Assembly (NCBI GenBank): GCA_030625695.1 | Contig: DAOUQK010000012.1 | Coordinates: 1-24,349, forward strand | Source of the DNA: Paracoccaceae bacterium | GTDB taxonomy: Bacteria; Pseudomonadota; Alphaproteobacteria; Rhodobacterales; Rhodobacteraceae | DNA: 24,349 bases | Direction: 5' to 3' | Shown: piece after piece, positions 8,261-15,983 of the stretch | How positions within the stretch are numbered: position 1 is the stretch's first letter | How the letters are laid out: each line of letters begins with the position of its first letter | Position numbers and translations under genes: made by a program | Notes under the pieces: model-generated | Database searches by the model: none | The model's input: only the letters and a program-made list of their open reading frames with translations | What the model was told of the DNA's origin: nothing

Positions 8261-8811
8261 GGTTTAACGTTTGTGATTGAGGTTTCAACCGCATGAAGGA
8301 ATGACCCGGCCGAGGAACTGGCCGATAACAACATCACATCATCCGGCCCCTGGCGCAGGATGATCACGCCCAGGTGTTCCATCGTGGTGCGGGTAAAATT
8401 GTCTGTCGACAGAGTGTTCAGATCAATCGGGCAGATCCGTTCGAGTGCGGGTAAACAAAGTGGGCCTGACAGGCGCAATATCACCCAATTATCGGATTGA
8501 TCCGTGGTATAGCCAGCCCCTTTCAGGCCCTCCATGGCCGGGCCGGGTGGGTCGCTTAACAGGGCCAGAAAACTGTCAGGGCTTTGGCACAAAAGGCGGG
8601 TCTTGCCATCTAAAGTGGTGGCGCATGTGCCCGGGGCGGGCAAGACGACCCCCCAGAGGGTTTGCACCGACGCCTGTAATTTATCCATTCCGTTTAACGG
8701 CATAGCCACCGAGATCAGCGCCATATCGGTGATCTCGCTCAGGATGGTGTCGCCAAAGGCACAGGCATAACCGCCCAGAAACGGTTCTGGTTGAAGGGTG
8801 ATATCATCCAC
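8257..8811 (-). CDS. mgdD: N-methylglutamate dehydrogenase subunit D (sarcosine oxidase gamma-like)
   Basis: The last gene of the soxB-D-A-G-ordered operon. I choose the GTG at 8811 (VDDITLQPEPFLG), giving 184 residues, because AAGGAGGG lies eight bases upstream and the overlap with the mgdC stop is only eight bases. An in-frame ATG at 8835 and a TTG at 8958 would overlap mgdC more deeply. The protein resembles SoxG: a small GcvT-like fold with no cofactor site of its own (WVILRLSGP, DNFTRTTMEHLGVIILR). In sarcosine oxidase the gamma subunit packs against the alpha subunit. Assignment to NMG dehydrogenase rather than sarcosine oxidase rests on operon context (gmaS and mgsABC nearby). Confidence 0.75.
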   Translation of the reverse strand: MDDITLQPEPFLGGYACAFGDTILSEITDMALISVAMPLNGMDKLQASVQTLWGVVLPAPGTCATTLDGKTRLLCQSPDSFLALLSDPPGPAMEGLKGAGYTTDQSDNWVILRLSGPLCLPALERICPIDLNTLSTDNFTRTTMEHLGVIILRQGPDDVMLLSASSSAGSFLHAVETSITNVKP

Positions 8812-11746
8812 GTTGGCGCCCTCCTTCGGGATCATAGAAATGCGGCGAAGTGATTTCCACCTGCACATCGCCACCCCTTGCGGGACTGGTGGCAGTAACC
8901 ACTTCGCCCATACGTTCGTGGCCGCGTTTGATGAAGCCAAGGCCGATGGAATGGCCAAGGGTCGGCGAATACGTCACCGATGACATCCAACCCTGATCAT
9001 TGGCCATGTTGGCCGCGTCGCCCCGGGTGATGAAATGCGCCCCGGCGATCAGTTGTTTGGAGTGGTCAACCGGTTTGAAGCCGACCAAACGAATGGCGTC
9101 GTCGCGCATCATTTCCGGACGCTGCGACAGCACCTTGCCGATGCAGTCCTTCTTGGCGGACACAAAGCCGCCCAGCCCCAGATTGGTCGCTGTGGTCTGA
9201 CCGTTCAACTCGTTCCCTGCCGCGTGGCCCTTTTCGATGCGCATCACACCAAGTGCTTCGGTGCCGTAAGGTACGGCGTCAAATTCTTTGCCCGCCTGCA
9301 TCAAGGCCCCCATCATTGCGTTGCCATAGCGTGCCGGTACGGCGATTTCATAGGCCAGCTCGCCCGAGAAAGAGATGCGAAACAGGCGGGCAGGGGTGGT
9401 GTTGAACGCTGTGGTTTGGGCACAAGCCATGAAGGGGAATGCGTCGTTTGAGACATCACAGTCCACGACCTTTTGGATCAGTTTTCGGGCATTTGGCCCG
9501 GCCACAGCAAACTGTGCCCAACCGTCGGTGACCGAGATCATATGCACGTCCAGCCCCGGCCAAAGGCATTGGCGCGCAAATTCCATCCGCCGGAATACCA
9601 GCACGGCATTGGCGGTGGTGGTGGTCATGACAAAATGGTTTTCTCCCAGCCGCGCGGTGGTGCCATCGTCGTAAGCCACGCCGTCCTCTCGCAGCATCAG
9701 ACCATAACGCACTTTGCCCACGGGCAGTTTCAGGAAGGCGTTGGTATAGATGTGGTTTAGAAACTCGGCAGCATCGCGGCCTTGAATGTCGATCTTGCCC
9801 AGGGTTGTCACATCGCAGATGCCGACCGACGCGCGGGTCATTGTCACCTCGCGATCAACACTGTCGCGCCAACCTTTTTCTCCGTCGCGCGCGTACCATT
9901 GTGCGCGCAGCCAATTGCCGGTCTCGACAAAAGTGGCCCCATTGGCCTCGGCCCATTTATGGCTGGGGGTGTGCCTTACAGGACGAAAGCCGCTGCCGCG
10001 CGCCCGGCCCGCAAGGGCGCCGATGGGGACAGGGGTATAGGGAGGGCGAAAGATGGTGGTGCCGGTTTCCGGGATGGTTTTGCCGCTGATATCGGCCATG
10101 ATTGCCAGTGCCGGGATGTTGGCGGTTTTGCCCTGATCGGTGGCCATGCCAAGGGTGGTATAGCGTTTCAGATGCTCGACCGAGCGGAAACCTTCGGCGT
10201 GGGCCTGTTTGATATCCTTGACCGTGACGTCGTTTTGCAGGTCCAGCCAGGCGGGTTTGCGCGATGCGGCCACATGCCAGAAGGCAGACAAATCGGCGGG
10301 TTCGTCTTGGGCTACTATTGCCGGGGTTTTAGAGGCGGTAAACCCCAGGCCCTTGACCAGTTCCGTGGCTTTGTCACGTCCGTCGGCCAGCCCCGCAGCG
10401 AGGGTCAGGGTGCCATTTGCGGCCCCGGCCACGATCATGCCGTCAGGCAGGTCCGCGCCCGGTACAAACGCGGCAATATCATCGCGCCAGATCGGGCGGC
10501 CCCTTTGGTGGCAGGTCAGATGCACATTCGGGCTCCACCCGCCTGAGACGGCCAGGCAATCGGCGGTGACTTTTTCGCCATTGGCTAAAGTGACCGAGGT
10601 CAGCCCCTTGCGTCCTGACGTATCGACAACCCGCCCGCCCATGACCACCCTTGCGTCGGCAATCTGTGTCGGTGCGTCCTGATTTCGCGAGTCGATGATG
10701 GCGCTGATATCGACACCTTTGGCCGCCAGATCGCTGGCCGTGCGCCAGCCATCATCGTTGTTGGTAAAGATTGCAACCGTCCGCCCGGGGGCAACGCCAA
10801 ACCGGTTCACATAGGTGCGAACGGCACCGGCCAGCATCACGCCGGGGCGGTCGTTGTTGCCAAATGCGATCGGGCGTTCGGTGGCCCCGGCGCAAAGGAT
10901 CGAGCGTTTGGCATAGATGCGCCAAAGCACCTGCCGTGGCTTGCCGCTGCTATCCCCCAAATGGTCGGTACAGCGCTCCAAAGCGCCATAGACCCCATGA
11001 TCATAAGCGCCGTAAACCGTGGTGCGGGGCATCACACGGACGTTGTCCATGGACGCCAGTTCTGTCGTTGCATGTCTTGCCCAATCAGCGCCGGGGCCAT
11101 CGGCGATTTCACAGGTTTCGGCGTTCAGTCGCCCGCCAATGACAAAATCCTCATCGGCGATGATCACCCGCGCGCCGCTGCGACCTGCGGTTAATGCGGC
11201 CTCTAAACCGGTGGGGCCAGCCCCGATGATCAGGATATCGCAATGCAGGAAACCTTTGTCGTAAATGTCGGGGTCATCCAGTTTTGACAAGCTGCCAAGG
11301 CCGGCGGACATGCGGATAACCGGTTCGTAAATTTTTTCCCAAAATGCCTTGGGCCACATGAAGGTTTTATAATAAAATCCGGCACTTAGGAACGGAGACA
11401 GCAAGCCGGTTACGGCCATCAGATCAAACTCTAACGGTCCCCGATGGTTCTGGCTGATGGCCGTTAGCCCGTCAAACAATTCCGACGTGGTGGCGCGGGT
11501 GTTGGGTTCCTGGTGTGCGCCGGTGCGAAGCTGAACCAGTGCGTTGGGTTCTTCGGAACCAGCCGTGAAAATCCCGCGCGGGCGGTGATATTTAAAGCTG
11601 CGCCCGACCAAACGCTGACCATTGGCCAGAAGGGCCGAGGCCAATGTGTCGCCGGGATGCCCCTGCATGGGTTTGCCGTTGAAGGTAAAGCCCAACTGTT
11701 GCGAGCGGTCAATCAGACCGCCTTTGATCCGGTTGCTTTGGGTCAT
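8804..11746 (-). CDS. mgdC: N-methylglutamate dehydrogenase subunit C (sarcosine oxidase alpha-like)
   Basis: A 980-residue subunit matching SoxA in length and order. Residues ~15-100 form a ferredoxin-like N-terminal domain lacking iron-binding cysteines, as in SoxA. The dinucleotide-binding domain carries IIGAGPTGLEAA at ~173-184 and CAGATERPIAFGNNDRPGVM further on. From about residue 600 an aminomethyltransferase (GcvT-like) domain follows (THSHK-like HTPSHKWAEANGATF, FISFSGELAYEIAVP, EKGHAAGNE), where tetrahydrofolate would accept the one-carbon unit. The complex oxidises N-methylglutamate to glutamate and formaldehyde or methylene-tetrahydrofolate. Its ATG overlaps the mgdB stop by four bases (ATGA), so translation is coupled. 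Large antisense open frames inside it are codon-bias shadows. Sarcosine oxidase is the alternative reading. Confidence 0.82.
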   Translation of the reverse strand: MTQSNRIKGGLIDRSQQLGFTFNGKPMQGHPGDTLASALLANGQRLVGRSFKYHRPRGIFTAGSEEPNALVQLRTGAHQEPNTRATTSELFDGLTAISQNHRGPLEFDLMAVTGLLSPFLSAGFYYKTFMWPKAFWEKIYEPVIRMSAGLGSLSKLDDPDIYDKGFLHCDILIIGAGPTGLEAALTAGRSGARVIIADEDFVIGGRLNAETCEIADGPGADWARHATTELASMDNVRVMPRTTVYGAYDHGVYGALERCTDHLGDSSGKPRQVLWRIYAKRSILCAGATERPIAFGNNDRPGVMLAGAVRTYVNRFGVAPGRTVAIFTNNDDGWRTASDLAAKGVDISAIIDSRNQDAPTQIADARVVMGGRVVDTSGRKGLTSVTLANGEKVTADCLAVSGGWSPNVHLTCHQRGRPIWRDDIAAFVPGADLPDGMIVAGAANGTLTLAAGLADGRDKATELVKGLGFTASKTPAIVAQDEPADLSAFWHVAASRKPAWLDLQNDVTVKDIKQAHAEGFRSVEHLKRYTTLGMATDQGKTANIPALAIMADISGKTIPETGTTIFRPPYTPVPIGALAGRARGSGFRPVRHTPSHKWAEANGATFVETGNWLRAQWYARDGEKGWRDSVDREVTMTRASVGICDVTTLGKIDIQGRDAAEFLNHIYTNAFLKLPVGKVRYGLMLREDGVAYDDGTTARLGENHFVMTTTTANAVLVFRRMEFARQCLWPGLDVHMISVTDGWAQFAVAGPNARKLIQKVVDCDVSNDAFPFMACAQTTAFNTTPARLFRISFSGELAYEIAVPARYGNAMMGALMQAGKEFDAVPYGTEALGVMRIEKGHAAGNELNGQTTATNLGLGGFVSAKKDCIGKVLSQRPEMMRDDAIRLVGFKPVDHSKQLIAGAHFITRGDAANMANDQGWMSSVTYSPTLGHSIGLGFIKRGHERMGEVVTATSPARGGDVQVEITSPHFYDPEGGRQRG

Positions 11747-12030
11747 CTGTCACGCCCCTGTTTCAGGGCCACATCGCGGGCCATTTCGACCTCGGTGATC
11801 GCGTGGGTCAAGGTGTTGCGCGTGACCACCAACCACGACCGGTCGCCTTGTTCGTGATACCAAAGTTCCCGGTGTTCCCCGGCTGGATTGGCGCGTTCAT
11901 AGCTGTAGGTGTGGAATAATTCAGCGGCGTTCTGTGCGTCAGGATCGGGCCGGTTGATCAGGGATGCATCGCCCAGATAGACAAATTCAGACGCATCGCG
12001 GGGGCCAAGCAGGGGGTGGTTGATGATCAT
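11743..12030 (-). CDS. mgdB: N-methylglutamate dehydrogenase subunit B (sarcosine oxidase delta-like), no zinc cysteines
   Basis: A 95-residue SoxD-like subunit starting at the ATG at 12030, 13 bases after the mgdA stop, with a GAAGGGCG ribosome-binding site. Its N-terminus reads MIINHPLLGPRDASEFVYLG. The fold signature GPRDxxEFxYLG and the ELWYHEQGDRSWLVVTRNT block fit the delta subunit. Heterotetrameric sarcosine oxidase delta subunits bind zinc through cysteines in the N-terminal C-x-x-C and in the later H-x-x-x-C; here the whole protein has no cysteine, and the later position reads YHEQGD. The metal site is therefore absent. This may be a hallmark of the NMG dehydrogenase subfamily rather than decay, because everything else is conserved. 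It overlaps mgdC by four bases. Confidence 0.8.
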   Translation of the reverse strand: MIINHPLLGPRDASEFVYLGDASLINRPDPDAQNAAELFHTYSYERANPAGEHRELWYHEQGDRSWLVVTRNTLTHAITEVEMARDVALKQGRDR

Positions 12031-12043
12031 GAATTTGCGCCCT

Positions 12044-13294
12044 TCAATGCAGGTTCGGCTGGGCACCAACGCCCTTTTCGTCAATGATATGGCCGCGTTT
12101 GAACCGGTCCAGCCGGAATTCCGTCGCGTTGGGATGTGGCCGGTCATGCGCCAACAGGTGCGCGTAACAAAACCCCGATGCCGGGGTCGCCTTGAACCCG
12201 CCGTAACACCAGCCACCATTGAAATAGAGCCCGTCGATATCGGTCTTGTCGATAAACGGAGAGCCATCCATCGACATGTCCATCACCCCGCCCCAGGACC
12301 GCAGCAACCGCGCTCGCCCGATCATCGGCATGATCGCCATGCCGCCTTCGGCCACGTCCTCGACCACGGGCAGGTTGCCGCGTTGGGCGTAGGAGTTATA
12401 ACCGTCGATATCACCGCCAAAGACCAGTCCGCCTTTGTCCGACTGGCTGACATAGAAATGCCCGGCACCAAAGGTGATGACCCCCGGAAGAACCGGTTTT
12501 AGACCCTCAGTAACAAAGGCTTGCAGTACATGAGTTTCAATCGGCAGGCGCATGCCGGCCTGCGCCATGACCCGCCCGGATGAGCCAGCCACACAGACGG
12601 CAATTTTGCTGGCGCGGATAGGCCCTCGGGTGGTTTTCACCCCGCTGCATACTCCGTTATTGATCTCAAACCCGGTGACTTCGCAGTTCTGAATGATGTC
12701 CACGCCGCGCATATCCGCGCCGCGCGCAAACCCCCAGGCAACCGCGTCGTGGCGTACCGTGCCACCGCGCCTTTGGAACAACCCGCCTTTGATCGGAAAC
12801 CGTGCGTTGTCGAAATCCAGAAACGGCAGTTCGCGGCGCAGATCGTCGGCCGTGGCCAGTTCTGCGTCCGCCCCCGACAGGATCATCGCATTGGCCCGGC
12901 GCACAAAGGCATCGCGCTGTGGATCGGAATGAAACAGGTTCAGGATCGACCGCTGGCTGATCATGGCATTATAGTTGAAATCCTGCTCCAGCCCTTCCCA
13001 AAGTTTTAGGGATTGTTCGTAAAACGGCTGATTGCCCGGCAACATGTAATTGGACCGGATGATTGTGGTGTTCCGTCCGACATTACCCGACCCGATCCAA
13101 CCCTTTTCCAGCACCGCAATATTGGTCATGCCAAATTCGCGCGCCAGATAATATGCCGTGGCCAACCCGTGCCCGCCACCGCCGATGATGATGATGTCAT
13201 AGGCCGGTTTCGGTTCCGGCTCGCGCCAGACCGGTTTCCAGCCTTTGTTGCCGGTCAGACCTTGTTTAAGGATTTGCAGGGCGGAATAGCGCAT
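12044..13294 (-). CDS. mgdA: N-methylglutamate dehydrogenase subunit A (sarcosine oxidase beta-like flavoprotein)
   Basis: A 416-residue DAO-family flavoprotein, first gene of the operon. The FAD-binding Rossmann motif IIIIGGGGHGLATAYYLA is at ~34-51, followed by VLEKGWIGSGNVGRNTTIIRS, strongly SoxB-like. The segment RHDAVAW places His182 where SoxB carries its covalently bound flavin. The C-terminal YFNGGWCYGGFKATPASG is the usual SoxB end of the substrate pocket. It catalyses the oxidation of the secondary amine N-methylglutamate. The ATG at 13294 has no obvious ribosome-binding site; the upstream sequence is only modestly purine-rich. It is divergent from the AraC-type regulator gene across 75 bases. 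Confidence 0.85.
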   Translation of the reverse strand: MRYSALQILKQGLTGNKGWKPVWREPEPKPAYDIIIIGGGGHGLATAYYLAREFGMTNIAVLEKGWIGSGNVGRNTTIIRSNYMLPGNQPFYEQSLKLWEGLEQDFNYNAMISQRSILNLFHSDPQRDAFVRRANAMILSGADAELATADDLRRELPFLDFDNARFPIKGGLFQRRGGTVRHDAVAWGFARGADMRGVDIIQNCEVTGFEINNGVCSGVKTTRGPIRASKIAVCVAGSSGRVMAQAGMRLPIETHVLQAFVTEGLKPVLPGVITFGAGHFYVSQSDKGGLVFGGDIDGYNSYAQRGNLPVVEDVAEGGMAIMPMIGRARLLRSWGGVMDMSMDGSPFIDKTDIDGLYFNGGWCYGGFKATPASGFCYAHLLAHDRPHPNATEFRLDRFKRGHIIDEKGVGAQPNLH

Positions 13295-13360
13295 GTGTTA
13301 CAGACCCGAGTTGTTGATGTCAGAATGGGTCAGGTTGGTGATCTGTACTTTCCTGGAACA

Positions 13361-13374
13361 GACATATATATGTC
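13361..13374. promoter_or_regulatory. 14-bp perfect palindrome over the AraC-type gene start
   Basis: GACATATATATGTC is a perfect palindrome spanning the start codon (13370-13372) of the AraC-type regulator. It lies within the 75-base divergent region between mgdA and that gene. The same region also holds CTGT/ACAG arms separated by 11 bases just upstream. It could be an autoregulatory or shared operator. This is a sequence observation; binding is not shown. Confidence 0.45.
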
Positions 13375-14338
13375 AAAAATGGACATAATTGGACCAGATC
13401 GTAAGACAAAGCGGATCGGTGTCCTGCCGATTGATGGCTTTGCCCTGATGTCTTACGCTTCGACGGTCGAGCCGTTTCGTGCCGCCAATCTGCTGAGCAA
13501 TCGGGTGTTGTATGACATCGTCAATATCGCCGTGTCGGGGGACGCAGCACTTAGTTCGGGGGCGGCTTTTGTGCGGGCTGATGCCCGGGTCGGTGATGCA
13601 CTGACGCTTGATTACCTGTTTGTTGTGGCGGGGGGCGATCCGGTGGCGTTTCAGGATCGCAAGGTGTTGAACTGGATCGCGGCCATGGCCCGAAAGGGCG
13701 CGCAACTGGGGGGTGTTTCCGGCGGGCCGGTGATTTTGGCCCGCGCCGGACTGATGGAGGGGCGACGGATGACGGTGCATTGGGAACACGCCGCTGCATT
13801 GGCCGAAATCTCGCCCAATCTGGTGATTGAGCGGACGTTGTACGTGATTGACCGGGATCGGGTGACCTGCGCAGGCGGGACGGCGGCGATGGATTTGATG
13901 CATGCTTTGATCGCGCGCCATCAGGGCGCGCCGTTCGCCCGGTTGGTCAGTGACTGGTTTCTGCATACCGAAATTCGCCCCTCTGGCGGGCCGCAGCGGG
14001 GTGGTTTGGTGGCGCGGGTGGGCACGACAAATGCGACCATTCTGGATGCGGTCGCGGCGATGGAAAACCACGTGGCGGACCCGCTGACGCTGACGCAACT
14101 GGCGTTGATTGCAGGCGTTTCGACGCGGCAATTGAACCGGTTATTCAGTGACAGGCTGGGCCAGCCGGTGATGCGGTATTACCGCGAATTGCGGCTGGAT
14201 AAGGCGCAAAATCTGCTACGCAATTCGCCCATGGCGATCACTGAAATCGCCTTGGCCTGCGGGTTTGCCAATTCTTCGCATTTCTCGCGGGCGTATCATG
14301 GGAAATATGGGGGTGCGCCGTCTGTGACGCGGCGCTGA
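13370..14338 (+). CDS. GlxA/AraC-family transcriptional regulator (DJ-1/PfpI domain plus HTH)
   Basis: A 322-residue regulator. Residues ~15-190 form a DJ-1/PfpI-like amidotransferase-fold sensor domain (RIGVLPIDGFALMSYASTVEPFRAAN, GVSGGPVILARAG). Residues ~215-320 are a tandem AraC helix-turn-helix (LTQLALIAGVSTRQLNRLF, then ITEIALACGFANSSHFSRAY). This architecture is shared by GlxA, GbdR and CdhR regulators of methylated-amine and betaine catabolism. The position divergent from mgdABCD suggests that it controls that operon. The ATG at 13370 begins MSKMDIIG; an ATG three codons later is also possible, and the longer in-frame extension to 13013 is antisense to mgdA and rejected. The ligand is unknown; N-methylglutamate or gamma-glutamylmethylamide are candidates by context only. 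Confidence 0.85.
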   Translation: MSKMDIIGPDRKTKRIGVLPIDGFALMSYASTVEPFRAANLLSNRVLYDIVNIAVSGDAALSSGAAFVRADARVGDALTLDYLFVVAGGDPVAFQDRKVLNWIAAMARKGAQLGGVSGGPVILARAGLMEGRRMTVHWEHAAALAEISPNLVIERTLYVIDRDRVTCAGGTAAMDLMHALIARHQGAPFARLVSDWFLHTEIRPSGGPQRGGLVARVGTTNATILDAVAAMENHVADPLTLTQLALIAGVSTRQLNRLFSDRLGQPVMRYYRELRLDKAQNLLRNSPMAITEIALACGFANSSHFSRAYHGKYGGAPSVTRR

Positions 14339-14390
14339 CTTGCGTTTTGGGATTGTGTGGCGCTAGGTTTGGCGCAAAAGGGAGTGCGTC

Positions 14391-15125
14391 ATGCATATAC
14401 TGATTCTGCAACATGCCGGCGTGGAACATCCGGGCATTTTTCGGTCGTTTCTGAACGAGGATGGGCATCGGTCGACCACCATCAACCTTGATCAGGGTGA
14501 GGCGATTCCCGACATATCAGGCTTTGATGCTTTGTGGGTTCTGGGCGGGCCAATGGATGTTTGGCAAGAGGATTTACATCCTTGGTTGATCGATGAAAAG
14601 AACTTTATTCGCAATGCTGTAGAAGGAAATGGTGTGCCGTACCTTGGCCTGTGTCTGGGCCATCAATTGCTGGCCGAGGCGCTTGGCGGAACGGTTGCAA
14701 AATCCGAGACCCCCGAGATTGGCGTGTGCCAGGTCCAACTGACCGAGGCCGCGGCAAACGGTATCTTTTTCGACGACATTCCAGAGCAGTTTTCGACCCT
14801 GCAATGGCACAGCGCCGAGGTCAAAACCATGCCTGCAGGAGCGATTTGTCTGGCCACATCACCCGATTGTGCCGTTCAGGCGATGTCCTGGGGGCCGCGT
14901 GCCTTTTCGATGCAGTTCCATGTTGAGAGCGAGGCGGATACCGTGGAAAACTGGGCCGGGATCCCGGAATATGCCACCGCCTTAGAGGGCGCGATGGGGC
15001 GGGGCCGGGATGGGCAGGGTAGTGTGGCTCGACTTGCGGCGGATTGCGCAGCACACATGCCCGCGTTCAACAGAAATGCTGAGCGGATTTACATGAACTG
15101 GCTTCAGACCACGGCGCGTACTTAG
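14391..15125 (+). CDS. Class I glutamine amidotransferase (GMP-synthase-like GATase domain)
   Basis: A stand-alone 244-residue class I glutamine amidotransferase. The catalytic triad is intact: Cys88 in YLGLCLGHQLLAEALGG, with His177 and Glu179 in MQFHVESE. The oxyanion region WVLGGPMDVW at ~49-58 matches GuaA-like GATases. There is no synthetase domain, so it probably hydrolyses a gamma-glutamyl amide or works with an unlinked partner. Its place between two regulators and beside gmaS makes gamma-glutamyl compounds attractive candidates, but nothing in the sequence proves it. The ribosome-binding site is GGGAG. Its stop overlaps the convergent GntR stop by four bases (TTAG). It is probably co-transcribed with the AraC-type gene, 52 bases upstream. 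Confidence 0.82.
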   Translation: MHILILQHAGVEHPGIFRSFLNEDGHRSTTINLDQGEAIPDISGFDALWVLGGPMDVWQEDLHPWLIDEKNFIRNAVEGNGVPYLGLCLGHQLLAEALGGTVAKSETPEIGVCQVQLTEAAANGIFFDDIPEQFSTLQWHSAEVKTMPAGAICLATSPDCAVQAMSWGPRAFSMQFHVESEADTVENWAGIPEYATALEGAMGRGRDGQGSVARLAADCAAHMPAFNRNAERIYMNWLQTTART

Positions 15126-15811
15126 GTTGCCGCCGCGCGGGTCAGGGAAAGCCGCGCGGTTTCCAGATGTTCCTTCATATACGTCGCGGCACGCTCTGGC
15201 TCTCGGGTGCGCAGGGCGTTGAGAATTTGGCGATGCTGGATGTTATATTGCGCAATGATGTTTTGATCCAAGGTCAACTGCCGCATCCTTCGCCATTCGT
15301 CCTGACCACGCACCGATGTTATCTGCCCGACAATCCGGATCAGCAATCGGTTGCCGGTGCTGTTGGCCAGCAGCCGGTGAAAATCAGAATCCTCGCGGGC
15401 AAAGCGTACGGGGTCGTCCCCGCTGGCCTCCATCGCGTCACAAAGGCGTTCCATCTGGTCAAAATCCTGACGTCGTCCGTGCAGAACTGCCAACCGGCAC
15501 ATATGCGGCTCAAGCGCGAAACGGGCGTCGATCAGTTCAAGTGGGTTTGCCTGTTCCATGGGGGATTCGGCGTCAACTTGGGCCTCTTGCATCACATAAG
15601 TTCCGCTGCCCGCGCGGATTTCAACCAATCCTTCCTGCTCAAGCTGGATCAGCGCGCCACGCACCGTGCCACGCGCCACGTTGTATGTTTGCGCCAATTG
15701 CCGTTCGGATGGCAAGCGGTCGTAGGGGTGCAGGGCCCCCCTTGATATTTCCCGACGTAGCTGAGCGGCAATGTCAGCAGAGCCAATCCGTGTGGGGAGC
15801 GCAGGTTTCAT
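15122..15811 (-). CDS. GntR-family regulator, FCD (FadR) subfamily
   Basis: A 229-residue regulator starting at the ATG at 15811; a TTG eight codons upstream is also in frame. Residues ~10-73 form the winged-helix GntR domain (LPSERQLAQTYNVARGTVRG, LEQEGLVEIRAGSGTYV). Residues ~88-220 form an all-helical FCD ligand domain with the metal-binding pattern Asp141, His145, His193, His215 intact (EDSDFHRLL, IQHRQIL, MKEHLETA). FCD regulators bind small carboxylic acids. The gene is divergent from gmaS across ~170 bases containing TACCA/TGGTA repeats, so it most likely controls gmaS-mgsABC and itself. The effector, perhaps a glutamate-derived carboxylate, is inference. Confidence 0.87.
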   Translation of the reverse strand: MKPALPTRIGSADIAAQLRREISRGALHPYDRLPSERQLAQTYNVARGTVRGALIQLEQEGLVEIRAGSGTYVMQEAQVDAESPMEQANPLELIDARFALEPHMCRLAVLHGRRQDFDQMERLCDAMEASGDDPVRFAREDSDFHRLLANSTGNRLLIRIVGQITSVRGQDEWRRMRQLTLDQNIIAQYNIQHRQILNALRTREPERAATYMKEHLETARLSLTRAAAT

Positions 15812-15840
15812 GTTTACATCCCAAGAGTCGTCCAATACTA

Positions 15841-15882
15841 TACCAAAAGAATGAAAATACCAGAAAAATTACCACATTGGTA
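15841..15882. promoter_or_regulatory. Putative GntR operator cluster upstream of gmaS
   Basis: TACCA occurs at 15841-15845, 15858-15862 and 15870-15874, and the last copy forms an inverted repeat with TGGTA at 15878-15882 (TACCA-CAT-TGGTA). FCD-type GntR proteins bind short inverted repeats built on TGGT/ACCA half sites. The cluster lies in an AT-rich stretch between the divergent GntR gene and gmaS, exactly where such an operator would act. No convincing -35/-10 pair could be assigned by eye. Confidence 0.55.
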
Positions 15883-15983
15883 CGAAATAGGTTGATTTTT
15901 GGTGCCGGGTGGAAAAGGATCGCAGAAAGTATCAAGGCGGGATTCTGAGATGATACATCCGTCAAATGAACAGGGAGAATGAC

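Noticed and set aside
9782..10546. Long open frame (254 codons) on the plus strand inside mgdC
   Set aside because: It is antisense to a well-supported SoxA-like gene, has no ribosome-binding site or recognisable domain, and follows from GC-rich codon bias.
8257..13294. Assignment of the minus-strand operon as ordinary sarcosine oxidase soxBDAG
   Set aside because: The gene order is the same, but the complete gmaS-mgsABC set is nearby, the delta subunit lacks zinc cysteines, and the usual glyA/folD/purU companions are absent from the window, so NMG dehydrogenase is preferred. Sarcosine oxidase is not formally excluded.
13013..13369. N-terminal extension of the AraC-type regulator by 119 codons
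   Set aside because: The extension is fully antisense to mgdA and unlike any GlxA N-terminus; the domain begins just after the ATG at 13370.
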